Positions 11,466 through 24,900 of a stretch of DNA of 64,000 nt are shown here, piece by piece (the first letter of the stretch is position 1; every line of letters starts with the position of its first letter). A program made the translations under genes and the position numbers. Source of the DNA: Ophiosphaerella korrae (lineage: Eukaryota; Ascomycota; Dothideomycetes; Pleosporales; Phaeosphaeriaceae); the NCBI GenBank assembly GCA_028456385.1, contig JALNQF010000227.1:1-64000 (forward strand). The letters run 5' to 3'. Below the pieces are notes generated by a model that was given only the letters and a program-made list of their open reading frames with translations, was not told the DNA's origin and made no database searches.

Positions 11466-12416
11466 CTATTCTTCTCTTTAGGTAGGTTCTTATTTCTCTA
11501 CCTTAGGCCTAAGGTTATTAGTCTAGTTTCTTTATTTATTTCTAACTCTTTATTATTCTCTATATCTTTATATTCTAACTATAATAAACTTCTTTTTATT
11601 ACTTATATTACTTATAATAGAGTTAAAATATTTCTTTACGCCTATTATACTTAGTTAAAGCTTACTTATCTTATTTCTTTAAAGGATAGTAAATACTATA
11701 ATAAGTATATTCTTACTAATATTTAATATAAGTATATACTATCTAGTATTTCTCTTATAGAGTATAAGTACTTAATTTCTATATAGTTTCTTTTTACGAA
11801 GTTATATAGGGTAAGCTATTAACTAAGCCTAAAAGATACTATTATTATAGCTTATAAAGGCTAAGGCTAAGTATAAGCTAACTCTTTATAAGCTAGTAAA
11901 TCTTTATTCTTATATTAAGTATCTTTATAAGATAAAAGCTTATAATAATACTAAATTATCTAAATAGTCTTATACTTTAGAGGCTAAGATAGACTTTAAG
12001 GATATAGTTTAGGCTATTCTAGCTCTTATTGTATTAGACGTTCTTAGCACCTCTCTATCTAGTAGTAGTACTACTAGTTTTCTTAGTTTACTACTAAGTA
12101 CTCTAGAAAGTTTTAACTTTAGAACTCCTCTAGTTTCTTAAAGTAATTAAGATTATCTTCTAGTTTCTATATTTCTTCTTATAGTTACTCTTTCTTATTT
12201 ATACCTATTTATTTTACTAAATAGTAGTTTCTACTATTATAGAACTAGTATACTAAGATTTCTTTAACTTCTTATTTTTTTTATTCTCTATACGTATCTA
12301 CTTTATATACTAGTAGTTCTATATTTTATAGTACTATCTCTAGTAGTACTACGTAAAAAGTTAAGTATATCTTTATTTTATTTAGTAGCTTTAGTTTAAA
12401 TATAACTAGTATAACT
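11466..12416 (-). pseudogene. Element D 3' coding end with chromodomain remnant
   Basis: Minus-strand tail of the pol frame and 3' untranslated region. The chromodomain remnant at about 12150-12360 aligns with 1390-1570 of A and 54660-54850 of F. From about 11474 to 12090 is 3' non-coding sequence shared with A and with the E2 tail. The purine tract next to the LTR reads AAAGAGAAGAATAG in element sense. Cut at 12416. Confidence 0.75.
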
Positions 12417-12843
12417 TGTTATAGGTGTAATAGAAGAAATCGAGATAGAGCTAATTAGCCCTAACTTAGATACTAACAAAGTATAGGATAAGTAAAGTAA
12501 TAATCTTAATTAGGAGACTATATATAACTAGGATACCTAGAGTAATCTATAATCTATAGATTCTTAGTATCTATAGATTATAGATTAAGACAATCTACAA
12601 TCTATTAGTCTTAGTAACTATAAATTATAGATTATAACAAGTATATAGTTAGTAGGATACGTATTATTAGGATAGTATTAGTAATTTAATCTCTTAACTA
12701 TAGAACGCTAATACAAGATAGTTATAAAACATCTTCTATTATTTATAGTTATTATAGATTACTTTATAAGCTTTTACTATTACTTTATAATCTACTAACT
12801 CTTAGAATAACTACTTGTAGTTAATAATAGGAAGCCTATTACA
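12417..12843 (+). repeat. E1 5' LTR
   Basis: A 427-bp LTR starting TGTTATAGGTGTAATAG and ending CCTATTACA, close to the undamaged family sequence at both ends. It contains a 19-bp perfect inverted repeat with a 7-base loop (12543-12561 and 12569-12587). Confidence 0.93.
12543..12587. repeat. 19-bp stem, 7-base loop hairpin in E1 LTR
   Basis: TAATCTATAATCTATAGAT at 12543-12561 is exactly complementary to 12569-12587, with TCTTAGT between. The same hairpin is in the left LTR of F but missing from F's right LTR. Confidence 0.9.
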
Positions 12844-12889
12844 CCTTACTAATTTAGTTATTACAAAAAGCAAAGTATAAGTAATATAT

Positions 12890-15800
12890 AGTTTAGCTAA
12901 TATAATATTAGAAAGTTTAATAAAATAATTAGGTAAAGCCCTTAGGAGTAGTTCTAAATTAGATAGTACTATATAGGAAACGATTAAAGGTTGTCTTAAC
13001 TAACTAATTAATAATAAAGAAGATATAAAAATAGTAATTAATACCTTAGAAATATAGAACAAGGAACTATAAGATTACGCGAAATAAAACAAAGTATAAA
13101 TTAAGGCTATTATCTAAGGATAGAACTAGATAGAACTAATTACCTAAAGACTAGAGATAAGCGCGACAAAGAAACTACTAAAGATACCTATCCTTAAGAA
13201 ATTTAATAGAATAAGAGAGAAACTAAGACCTTTTATTATATTAGTATAACTCTAAATAGATATACAAGTACTATACTTTAATATAGAAGAAAAGAAGGTA
13301 ATATATATTAGATTATACTTTAAAGAAGACGTAATAAGATAGTATAAACTTTACTAGATAGATTATACAATATATTCTCTAATAACCTAAAAGGATAAGA
13401 CTAGAGCTATCTTTAGAAGTTATAAATACTTTACTAAATAAATAAGAGTAGTATTTAGAGATATAGACGTTACTTAATAAGCTAAAAAGTAACTAGAAAA
13501 GCTTATACAAAATTAGAGTATCTCTAAGTATATATTATAATTTAAATAACTATCGTAAAATATAGAATAGAATAAGTTAGCTTTAATATTATAATTTAAA
13601 TAAAGACTAAACTTAAAAATCTAATACAAGATAATATATATAGAGAAACTATAGATACTAGAAGCTCTAAAGTAATAAGTAATATAAATAGATAATAATC
13701 TTTAAGAATAGAAAAAGAATAAATATAGAGGTTATATATAGAACTATAATAAAAGAGACCCTATAATCCTTAACGCTAATAAAGATAGAAAAAAAAAGAA
13801 GAATAAAGACTTTATATACTTTAACTATAGTAAACTAAGCTACTATATAAAGAACTATAGATCTAAGTTAAAAAAAGATATAGTATACTATAAATATAAG
13901 AAACTAAGATACTTTATAAAAGACTATAAGAGTAAAGACCTAAAGAAAGAAACTTAGTTAAAGATAACTAAAAAGAAGAAAGAAGTACTATAAGTATAAG
14001 CTAAACTTTAAGAGAAAGTAGCTAGAAGTAAAGAAGTATAATATATAATACTCTATTAGACCTTTTATTATAACAATAACTACTATATATATCTTTTTAG
14101 TAAATAGAGAGTAGTATAGTTACTATAAAAATAAAGATATAGAGTAGCTATAATAAAAAAAAGAATAAAAGCTTAGCTAAAAGAAATAGCTTAAGTAATA
14201 GACCTACTAATAGAAGACATAGAAGAGAAAGAGCTCTTAGTACTATTAATCTAAGCTAAAGGACTAGTACTAGATAAAGAGACTACTACGACTACCTCTA
14301 AAGAACTACAAAGAAGTAAGAAGTAAGTTAGTATAAGAAGTATAGAATACACCTAGCTAATAATATATAGCTATAATAGCTATACAATAATAGATATAGA
14401 GAAATAAAACAAAGAATAAAAATTTATTTAAATATACTTAATAGTTATAAGTATAGAGGAAGTATATAAAGACTAGAAAGAACGTAATTCTAAAGAAATA
14501 AAGTTTATACTATTTTAGAAATAAATAAAGTAATATATAGTTATAGTAAGAAGAATACCTATACTAAGAAAGTAGTAATACTTTACAAGAAAGACGTAAT
14601 AGATAAATAAAGCCTATATACTAAGAGTACTAGTAGTATACTATATTCTAATAATAGATATACTTAGTAAAGATAAGTACTAAGAAGAGGATAACAAGAT
14701 AATAGATCTAAAGCATCTAGTACACTTTAAAGTATTATAGATATTATACCTAGATAAGAATTATATTATATATAGAAACTCTAAAACAAATAATAATATA
14801 TAGCTTATAAAGAGAAGAAGCTATAATTATATAAGAGTAATTATAGTAGAAAGTATCTAAAGATAGGAAATAATCCTAGAAGATAGATACTTAGTAGTAA
14901 GACCTAGATCTAAGTTAACTAAGAAATACGTCTAGAGAGGACTATAGTATAAATATATAAATAATAAATATCTAAAATACAAAGAATATAAACTTAAAGT
15001 AGAGCTATAGCTCTAGAAAGATAGATAGTTTAATAAATTACTAAAGTAAGAAAAGCTAGAAAGTATAAGAGGCCTATATATTATAAAAATAAGTATATAC
15101 TAAAAAAAGAAAGTATAACTAATAATTAATAGTAGAGCTATAAGAAACTTTATATTAAAGAAGTTTATAGAAATATAAGGAATAAAGTATACTATAAAGA
15201 AATACTCTTAATAATTAAGTATAATTAAAGGAAAACTATTCTAAGAACTTATATAGTTTAAAATAGTACCCTTAATACTAAGGTTAAAAAGACTAGAAAT
15301 TAAGAACATAGTTATAGATATAACAACAATTAATAATAAATAGGATATAATACTAAGAATACTATAGTTATAAATAACTAACCTATATATTAATTAGAGA
15401 ATAGGAGAAATTAGCTATAATAAAATAGATATATTAAAGGCTAATATAAGTACCTATAAAGGAGAATTCCTTAAAAAATATAAGAAATAAGAAAAACAAC
15501 TTATAGAGCTAGAAGATTACCTTCTAGAATACTAACTATAGGACTTAGTAATAGAACTAGAAGAAGGTAAAAATATAAGATAGAGCTTAGTCTACTAGAA
15601 GATAGAAGTAGAATCTAAAATTAAGTAAACGTTTATCTAAAATATAATAAAGAAAGGATAGATAAAAGAGTTTAAATCCTTAGTAGCGCATAGACTAATA
15701 TTTATAGACAAAAAAGGAATAAGTAATAAGAGACCCTTTGTAGATTTTAGAAAAACTAACGTAATTATAAATAAGAACTAATACCTACTACTATAAATAG

Positions 15801-17819
15801 ATAAAATATAAGATAGACTATAAAGAGTAAAAATCTTTATAAAACTAGATATCTAAAACGCCTACTACTAGATTAGAATTAAAGAAAGTAATAAATAGAA
15901 AATAGCGTTTAGAATATAGTATAGACTATATAAATAATTAGTTATACTATTTAGCTTAATAAATACTCTAGTAGCGTTCTAAGAAAGAATTAATATAGTA
16001 CTAAGAGAGTACTTAGATATATTTATATTTATATACTTAGATAATATCTTTATATTCTTAGAAATAGAAGAAGAACACGTATAATATATATATAAAGTAC
16101 TAGAGAAACTAGTAGAAAATAAACTATTTCTAAAAATAAGAAAATGCAAATTCTATATAAAGAAGATAGATTTCCTTAGATTTATTATTAAACTAGAGAA
16201 GATTAAGATTAATCTAGGAAAGATTAAATTAATTAACAAGTAGCTAATACTAAGAAACCTAAAAGAGGTACAATAATTTTATAGGCTAGCTAACTTTTAT
16301 AAGAAGTTAATAGTAAGATATTTTAAAGATATAAAGCTAATAATAAGACTTATAAAAAAAGATATACCATTTAAATAGATAAAAGAATACGACGAAGTAT
16401 TTAAGAAGATTAAAAAGAGATTTATAAAAAATCTAGTTATTAGAATATATAACCTAGACCTACTTGTAATAGTAAAAATAGATATATCTAATTTAGTCTA
16501 TAGGATAGTACTAATATAAGAAGACCTAGAAACTAAAAAAGAATACTTAGTTAAATACTTCTCTAAGAAGATAAAAATAGTAGAACTTAACTATCTAATT
16601 TATAATAAAGAAATACTAGTAATTTATAAAGTATTTAAATAATAGAGAGTATACTTATAAAGAGTAAAGTATTAGATAAAAGTCTATATAGACTATAAGA
16701 ATCTTATAAGATTTATAATAAATAAAGAACTATTATAATACTATATAAGATAGTAGGAATTCCTATTAATATTTAATATAGAAATTATATATATAAAAAA
16801 AAAAGATAACTAATTTATAAATACTCTTAGTAAGAGACTAAACTTATACAAAGAAGTAAGTACTACTAGTATAGTTCTAATTAAGAACGAAAAAGGATAT
16901 TTAGTCCTAAATACACCTAAGATAGCTATAATACTTAAAAGGAAGAATAGTAAACTAGATAAATAGATTTAGAAAACAACGTAAGAAACGTCTAAAGAAA
17001 TAAAAAAACTAGAAATCTAAGAAGGATTTATATAAGACTATAGAAGAATATATATTCTAAGTAAGATATAAAGAGAATTTATAAGACAATTCTATAAATT
17101 ACTAGTATATAGTTACTAAAGAATTAAAAAAATATTAGATAGACTACTACAAGACTACTATATTCTAAGAGTAAGATAACTAGTAATAAAAGTATTACAA
17201 GACTATATAGAATACTATAAGAATAAATATAATAGATATATACTATATAGAATACTATAACTAGTAGAAGTATTAGAATAACTATAAAGAGTTATTATAA
17301 TAGACTTTATTATAAAGCTACTAAAGTCTAAAGACCTAATATTAGAAGTTAAGTATAATAAAATCCTAACTATAGTAAATAAGCTAATAAAGTATATATA
17401 CTTTTAACTATATAAAGAAAAAAGTAGGATAGAGGCTACTATATACTAAGTCCTAAGAATAGTAATTAGTTAATATAGACTACTAGATAAAATTATTATA
17501 GATAGAGATTTATAATTTATATTAAAACTATAGGGAATAATATTAGCGTAATTAGGAATATAATACGTAATATCTATAGTATATTAACTATAAATAGATA
17601 GATAGTTAAAATAAATAAACTAGATAGTAGAATAGTATTTAAGATACTACCTTAACTATAACTAGAATAATTAGGTATAGTTATTACTTATAGTATAGTT
17701 AGTATATAATAGCGTAAAGAATATAGTAATAAGAGTATTACTGTTTTTTATAAACTATAGATTTAAACTTAATATATACTAGATACTAAAAAACTAAATA
17801 TCTTAGTTTCTAAGAGGAG
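12890..17819 (+). pseudogene. Element E1 gag-pol, single frame with stops, truncated in integrase
   Basis: One reading frame (codons starting at positions of remainder 2 on division by 3) runs from gag through integrase without a frameshift. Two CCHC knuckles lie at about 13808-13935, with Cys now Tyr. The protease motif is at 15122-15139, where the catalytic Asp codon of DSG reads Asn (15128-15130) and the Gly reads Arg. RT has 'VDFRK' from 15740 and YLDD reads YLDN at 16034-16045. The RNase H motif 'VYIDYKNL' starts at 16682. The integrase first Asp is at 17303-17305 and 'IDRD' at about 17498-17509. Stops are frequent and fall mostly at expected Gln or Trp codons. The frame ends at 17819, where an LTR begins, before the GPY and chromodomain modules. 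Confidence 0.9.
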
Positions 17820-18247
17820 TGTTATAGGTGTAATAGAAGAAATCGAGATAGAACTAATTAGCCCTAACCTAGGCGCTAATAAAGTATAGGACAAGTAGAG
17901 TAACAACTTTAATTAGGAGACTATATATAACTAGGATACCTAAGGTAATCTATAATCTATATATTCTTAGCACTAATAGATTATAGATTAAGACGATTTA
18001 TAATCTACTATTCTTAGTAACTATAGATTATAGATTATAATAAGTATATAGTTAGTAGGATACGTATTGTTAGGATAGTATTAGTAATTTAATCCTTTAA
18101 CTATAGAACGCTAATATAGAATAGTTATAAAATATCTTCTATTATTTATAAGTTATTGTAGATTACCCCTAAGCTTTTACTATTACTTTACAATCTACTA
18201 ACCTCTTAATATAAGCGCCTATAGTTAATAATAGGAGGCCTATTACA
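17820..18247 (+). repeat. LTR shared by E1 (3') and E2 (5')
   Basis: A 428-bp LTR starting TGTTATAGGTGTAATAG and ending CCTATTACA, very close to 12417-12843. The bases after it (CCTTACTAATTTAGTTATTA) match those after the E1 5' LTR, so it serves as the 5' LTR of a second element. Confidence 0.92.
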
Positions 18248-18299
18248 CCTTACTAATTTAGTTATTATAAGAAGTAAAGCGTAAGTAGCGCGCGGTCTA

Positions 18300-21200
18300 G
18301 CTAATATAATAGTAGAAAGTTTAACTAAAATAAGTAAAGCCCCTAAGAGTAGTTATAAGTTAGATAGTACTATATAAAAAACAATTAAGGACTAAATTAA
18401 TAATCTAATCTTAGATAAAGAAGATATAAAGATAGTAATTACTACTTTAGAGATATAAAACAAGGAGCTTTAAGATTACGTAAAATAGAATAAAGTATAA
18501 ATTAAGGCTATTATTAAAGGTTAGAATTAGATAGAGCTAATTATACAACGCCTAGTAATAAGTATAACAAAGAAACTACCTAAGATACCTATACTTAAGA
18601 AGTTTAATAAGATAAAAGAAAACCTAAGACCTTTCTTTGTATTAGTATAACTCTAGATAGATATATAAGTACTACACTTCGATATAGAAGAAAAGAAGGT
18701 AATATACATTAGATTATACTTTAAAGAAGACGTAATAAGATAGTATAAACCTTACTAGATAGATTATATAATACACTCTCTAATAACCTAGAAGTATAAG
18801 ACTAGAGCTATCTTTAGAAGTTATAAATACTTTACTAAGCGAATAAGAGTAGCGTTTAGAGATATAGACGTTACCTATTAAGCTAAAGAATAGCTAGAGA
18901 AGCTTACACAAAACTAGAGTGTTCTAAAGTACGTATTATAGTTTAAATAACTATTATAGAATATAGAATAGAATAAGTTAGCTTTAATATTACGATTTAA
19001 ACAAGGACTTAACTCTAAGATCTAATACAAGATAATATATATAGAAAAACTAAGGATACTAGAAGCCTTAAAGTAATAGGTAATATAAATTAATAATAAT
19101 CTTAGAGAATAGAAGAAGAATAAATATAGAGGTTACACCTAGAACTATAATAAGGGAGACCCTATAGTCCTTAATATAAACAAGGATAAGAAGAAAAAGA
19201 AGAATAAAGACTTTACGTACTTTAATTATAGTAAACTAGGCTACTATATAAGGAACTATAGATCTAAGTTAAAGAAAGATATAGTATACTATAAATATAG
19301 AAAACTAGAATACTTTATAAAAGACTATAAAAGTAAGGACTTAAAGAAAGAAACTTAGTTAAAGATAACTAAAAAGAAGAAGGAAGCACTACAGGTATAA
19401 GCTAAACCTTAGAAAAAGGTAGCTAGGAGTAAAGAAGTATAATACGTAATACTCTATTAGACCTTTTATTATAACAACAACTACTATATATATCTTTCTA
19501 GTAAGTAGAGAGTAGTATAGTTTTTATAAAAATAGAGATATAGAGTAGCTATAATAAAAGAAAGAATAAAAGCTTAGCTAGAAGAGATAGCCTAAGTAAT
19601 AGACCTACTAATAGAAGACTTAAAAGGGGAAGAGCCCCTAGTACTATTAATCTAGGCTAAAGGACTAGCACTAAATAAAGAGACTACTACGACTACTTCT
19701 AAAGGACTACGAGGGAGTAAGAGATAAGTTAGTATAAGAGATATAAAGTATACCTAGCTAATAATATATAGTTATAATAGCTATATAATAATAGATATAG
19801 AGGAATAAAATAAAGAATAGAAGTTCGTTTAAATATACTTAATAGTTATAAGTATAGAGAAAGTATATAAAGACTAAAAAGAACGTAATCTTAAAGAAAC
19901 TAAGTTTACACTATTTTAAGAATAGATAAAGTAATATATAGTTATAGTAAGAAGAATACTTATACTAAGAAAGTAGTAATACTTTATAAAAAAGATATAA
20001 TAAATTAATAAAGCCTATATACTAAGAATACTAGTAGTATACTATATCCTAATAATAGATATACCTAGTAAAGACAAGTACTAGGAAAGGGATAATAAGA
20101 TAATAAATCTAAAATATCTAGTATACTTTAAAGTATTATAGATATTATACCTAGATAAGAATTATATTATATATAGAAACTCTAAAGTAAATAATAATAT
20201 ATAGCCTACTAGAAAAAGAGGCTATAACTATACAAGAGTAATTATAGTAGAATATATCTAGGGATAAGAAATAATCCTAAAAGATAGATATCTAGTAGTA
20301 AGACCTAGATCTAAGCTAACTAAGAAATACGTCTAAGGAAGACTATAGTACAAATATACAAATAATTAATATCTAAAATATAAAGAATATAAACTTAGAG
20401 TAAGGCTATAGCCCTAGAAGGATAGATAATTTACTAAGCTACTAAAGTAAAAAAAACTAGAAGGTATAGGAGGCCTATATATTATAAAAATAGGTATATA
20501 CTAAGAGAAAAAAGTATAATTAATAATTAATAGTAGAGCTATAAAGAACTTTATATTAAGGAAGTTTATAGAAGTATATAGAATAAGGTATATAATAAAG
20601 AAGTACTCTTAATAACTAAGTATAATTAAAAGAAAACTATTCTAGGAACCTATTAGGTTTAAAATAGTTCTCTCTATATTAAAACTAGAAGAAATAGAAA
20701 TTAAGTATATAGTTATAGATATAACAATAATTAATAATAAATAAGAAATAATATTAGGTATACTATAGTTATAGATAACTAACCTATATATATTAATTAG
20801 AGAACTAGAGAAATTAGTTATAGTAAAATAAATATATTAAAGGCTAATATAAATACTTACAAAGGAGAATTCCTAGAAGAATACATGAAATAGAAGAAGT
20901 AGCTTATAGAACTAGAAGATTACCTTCTAGAATATTAACTATAAGATTTAGTAATAGAACTAGAAGAAGGTAAAAATATAAGATAGAGCCTAGTCTACTA
21001 AAAAATAGAAGAAGAATCTAAGATTAAGTAAGTATTTATATAAAACGCAATAAAGAAAAAATAGATAAGAGAATCTAAATCCTTAGTAGTATATAAACTT
21101 ATCTTTATAGATAAAAAAAAGATAAATAATAAAAGACTATGCGTAGACTTTAGAAAGATAAACGCAATTATAAATAAAAATTAATACCTACTACTATAAA

Positions 21201-23725
21201 TAGATAGAATACAAGATAGATTATAAGGAGCTAAAATATTTACAAAACTAGATATATAGAACGCCTACTATTAGATTAGAATTAAGAAAGGAGATAAGTA
21301 GAAAATAGCGTTTAGAATACAATACAGACTATATAAATATCTAGTTATACTATTTAGCTTAATAAACGTACTAGTAGCATTTTAAGAAAGAATTAATATA
21401 GTACTAAGAGAGTACTTAGATATATTTATATTTATATACCTAGACAATATCCTTATATTTTTAGAAATAGAGGAAGAATATATACAATACGTATACAAAG
21501 TACTAGAAAACCTAGTAAAAAATAAACTATTTCTTAAAATAAGAAAATACAAATTCTACACAAAGAAAATAAACTTTCTTAGATTTATTATTAAACTAGG
21601 AAAAATTAAGATTAACTTAGAAAAGATTAAATTAATTAATAAATAGCTAACACTAAGAAACTTAAAAGAGGTATAATAATTTTATAGGCTAGCTAACTTT
21701 TATAGAAAGTTAATAGTAAGATACTCTAAAGATATAGAGCTAATAACAAGACTTATAAAGAAAGACACGCTATTTAAATAGATAAAGGAATGCGACAAAG
21801 TATTTAGAAGAATTAAGAAAAAATTTATAAGAAATCTAGTTATTAGAATATATAACCTAGACCTACTAGTAATAGTAAAAATAGATATATCTAATTTAGT
21901 CTATAGAATAGCACTAATATAGGAAAACCTAGAAACTAAAAAGGAATATCTAGTTAAATACTTTTCTAAGAAGATAAAAATAGTAGAACTTAACTACCTA
22001 ATCTATAATAAAGAGATACTAGTAATCTATAAAGTATTTAAATAATAGAGAGTATACCTATAAAGAGTAAAATACTAAACAAAGGTCTATATAGACTATA
22101 GGAATCTTATAAGATTTATACTAAATAAAGAACTATTATAATAATATATAAGATAGTAGGAATTCCTATTAATATTTAATATAGAAATTATATATATAAA
22201 AGGGAAAGATAATTAGTTTATAGACGCTCTTAGTAGAAGACTAGACTTATAAGAAGAAGTAAACGCTACTAGTATAGTTCTAGTTAAGAATAAAGAAGAA
22301 TACTTAGTCCTAAATATACCTAAGATAGCTATAATACTTAAAAGAAAGAGTAGTAAAATAAATAAATAGATTTAGAAAACAACGTAAGAAGTATCTAAAG
22401 AAATAGAAAAACTAGAAAACTAAGAAGGACTTATATAAGCCTATAAAAGAATATATATTCTAAAGAAGATTTAGAGAGAATTTATAAAGTAATTCTATAA
22501 ACTACTAGTATATAGTTACTAAAGTATTAAAAAAATATTAGATAAACTAATATAAGACTACTATATTCTAAAAGCAAGATAACTAGTAACTAAAATACTA
22601 TAAGACTATATAGAGTACTACAAGAATAAATATAGTAGATATACACTATATAGAATACTATAACTAGTAGAAGTACTAGAATAACTATAAAGAGTTATTA
22701 TAATAGACTTTATTATAAAGCTACCTAAGTCTAAAGACCTAATATTAGGAGTTAAGTATAATAGAATCCTAACTATAGTAGATAAACTTATAAAGTATAT
22801 ATACTTTAGACTATATAAGGAGAAAAGTAAGATAGAAGTTACTATATATTAAGTTCTAGAAATAGTAATTAGCTAATATAGACTACTAAACAAAATTATT
22901 ACTAATAGAGACGTATAATTTATATTAAAACTATAGAGAATAATAGTAGTATAATTAGGAATATAATACGTAATATCTATAGTATACTATCTATAAATAG
23001 ATAGATAGTTAAAATAAATAAATTAGATAGTAGAACAATACCTAAGATACTACCTTAACTATAACTAGAACAACTAGGTATAGCTACTACCTATAGTATA
23101 GTTAGTATACAATAGCGCAAAGAATATAGTAACAAGAGTATTACCCTTTTTTATAAACTATAGATTTAAACCTAATATATACTAGATACTAAGAAACTAG
23201 ATATCTTAGTTCTTAAGAAAAGAGAACTTCGCTAATAGACTTAAAGATATATACAATTAATTAAGATAAGATATAGAATTCCTATATAATTATATAGTAA
23301 AGTATTATAATAAGAAGTATAAAGAAAGACCTTAATTTAGAGAGAGAGAAAAAGTATAGTTAGTATAAAAAAATATTAAAAGTAAACAACTAAGTTTAAA
23401 ATTAGACTACGTTAAAATAAGACTATATAAAATCAAGAAAGAAGTTACACTAGTTATATTTAAACTAAAACTACTAAATAAGATAAAGATATACTTAACT
23501 TTCTATATAGTACTACTTAAAATAGTACTATAAAATATAGAGCTACTAGTATATAAAGTAGATACGTATAGAGAATAAGAAGAATAAGAAGTTAAGAAAA
23601 TCTTAGTATATTAGTTCTATAATAGTAGAAACTACTACGTAGTAAAATAGATAAGTATAGATAAAAGAGGGTAACTATAAGAAGAAATATAGGAGCTAAG
23701 AGATAACCTTAACTACTTAAAGAAA
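18300..23725 (+). pseudogene. Element E2 gag-pol with chromodomain, broken
   Basis: Close homologue of the E1 polyprotein. Gag starts near 18300, with zinc knuckles at about 19209-19336 (Cys to Tyr). The protease motif is near 20520-20545, again with Asp read as Asn. RT 'VDFRK' starts at about 21143 and YLDD reads YLDN at 21437-21448. RNase H 'VYIDY' is near 22085 and the integrase first Asp at 22706-22708. GPY-like sequence follows, and a chromodomain remnant lies at about 23570-23720. The knuckle-to-YLD distance is 2,225 nt against 2,223 in A, E1 and F, so a net 2-base gain shifts the frame between gag and RT. From RT to integrase the spacing (1,272) is normal. Stops throughout. Confidence 0.9.
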
Positions 23726-24438
23726 TTAGAAGAGTTCTAAAGTTAAAACTCTCTAGAACGCCTAATAGTAAATTAAGAGGAATAGTATTATTAATAGTAA
23801 GTAGAGAGGCGCTAGACTTACCTAATATAGTAAGAACTAGAGTAGCCTCTACTATATCCTTAAAATTAAGCTTAGACTCTAAGAGAGTAGACTACTTAAT
23901 AGACTTCTTATTATTTAAGGCCTTCGTCTTATAAAGATAAGATAAATAGGCTTAGTTATTAGATATCTACGTCTAGTTATTAAAGAATTAAGACTAATAT
24001 TTTTCTAGTATATAATAAGAGATCTTATAGAGTTTCTTACACTTTTTTTTAGCTTTTATAATTTATAATAATAGTTTTTCTTAAGCGTAGTTAATAGCTC
24101 TCTTTATTACAAATAAGTATAGACGTATAAATAAGTATTTTTAACTTATACTCTACTATAGATATACTAGATAGATTATAAGACGTATAAGTATTAGTAT
24201 AAATATACGCTTTATAAGCTTTACTATATTTTAAAGAAAAGTAAACTAATAAAGGATTTATAAACTTATAATAAGAATAAAAAATATTATAATACTATAA
24301 TATAATATATAATCTACTTACTAAATATAATAAAGAGTAGACTTAGTAAGTATAGAGATAGAGAATAAAGAACTTTATATTAATAAAGAAACTAGACTAA
24401 TAACTTTAGCTCTAGAATAGGAAAATATAAGACTACCT
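23726..24438 (+). other. E2 3' untranslated region
   Basis: About 700 bases between the chromodomain and the purine tract. It aligns in reverse complement with about 720-1340 of A, and less closely with D. No separate reading frame or insertion is evident. Confidence 0.6.
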
Positions 24439-24452
24439 AAAAGAGGGGATAG
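24439..24452 (+). other. E2 polypurine tract
   Basis: AAAAGAGGGGATAG lies directly before TGTTATAAGCG of the right LTR, the expected plus-strand primer. Confidence 0.75.
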
Positions 24453-24900
24453 TGTTATAAGCGTAATAAGAGAAATCGAGATAGAACTAATTAGTCTTAA
24501 CTTAGATACTAATAAAGTATAAGATAAGTAAAGTAATAACTTTAATTAGAAAATAACTTATAACTAAAATACGTAAGTAATCTCTTAATCTATAAAGTGT
24601 ATAGATAGAAAATAATTATAGATTAATAGATTAGTAATCTATAATCTATAGTCGCTAAGAGTAGATATAAGTAATAGATTAATAGATTAGATAAAATATA
24701 TAATTAGTAGTAATACGTATTATTAGGATAGTATTAGCAATTTAATTATTAACTACAAGTAATAATACTAAAATAGTTACAAAATATCTTCTATTATTTA
24801 TAGCCTATTATAGATTATAATATAAGCTTTTATTATTACTTCTTAATCTACTAATAACCTAAAGGCTATTAGGAAGTTAACCCTAAGAGAGCCTATTACA
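24453..24900 (+). repeat. E2 right LTR (D subtype)
   Basis: A 448-bp LTR starting TGTTATAAGCGTAATAAG and ending GCCTATTACA. Its reverse complement matches the D LTR at 11024-11465 better than it matches E2's own left LTR. Confidence 0.85.

Larger units (their letters stand above)
11024..12416 (-). mobile_element. Element D: truncated chromovirus 3' end
   Basis: A minus-oriented 3' LTR (11024-11465) followed by the 3' end of the internal region, including a chromodomain remnant at about 12100-12360. It ends abruptly at 12416, where the 5' LTR of E1 begins. The missing 5' three-quarters of D is not found in the window. Internal sequence resembles A, but the LTR subtype matches the right-hand LTR of E2 (24453-24900). 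No target duplication could be matched. Confidence 0.8.
12417..18247 (+). mobile_element. Element E1: chromovirus lacking its 3' coding end, 5,831 bp
   Basis: Plus-strand element with 5' LTR 12417-12843, internal 12844-17819, and an LTR at 17820-18247 that also starts E2. Compared with A and F the internal region lacks about 1.2 kb: the sequence stops inside the integrase C-terminus, and the LTR begins directly, with no GPY module, chromodomain or purine tract. E1 may be a deletion derivative, or E2 may have inserted into E1 with later loss of E1's remainder. The 5 bases before it (TAACT, 12412-12416) are not repeated after 18247 or after 24900. Confidence 0.82.
17820..24900 (+). mobile_element. 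Element E2: chromovirus with mismatched LTRs, 7,081 bp
   Basis: Second plus-strand copy, arranged head-to-tail with E1 and sharing its LTR. The full internal region (18248-24452) ends with a chromodomain and purine tract. Its right LTR (24453-24900) is of the D subtype, clearly different in length and content from the left one, although the two LTRs of one insertion start out identical. The flanks show no matching 5-mer (AGGAG before, CTTTT after). A recombinant between two elements is more likely than one simple insertion. Confidence 0.82.

Noticed and set aside
12417..24900. One simple composite insertion with a target duplication
   Set aside because: TAACT on the left and CTTTT on the right do not match, and the LTR subtypes differ.
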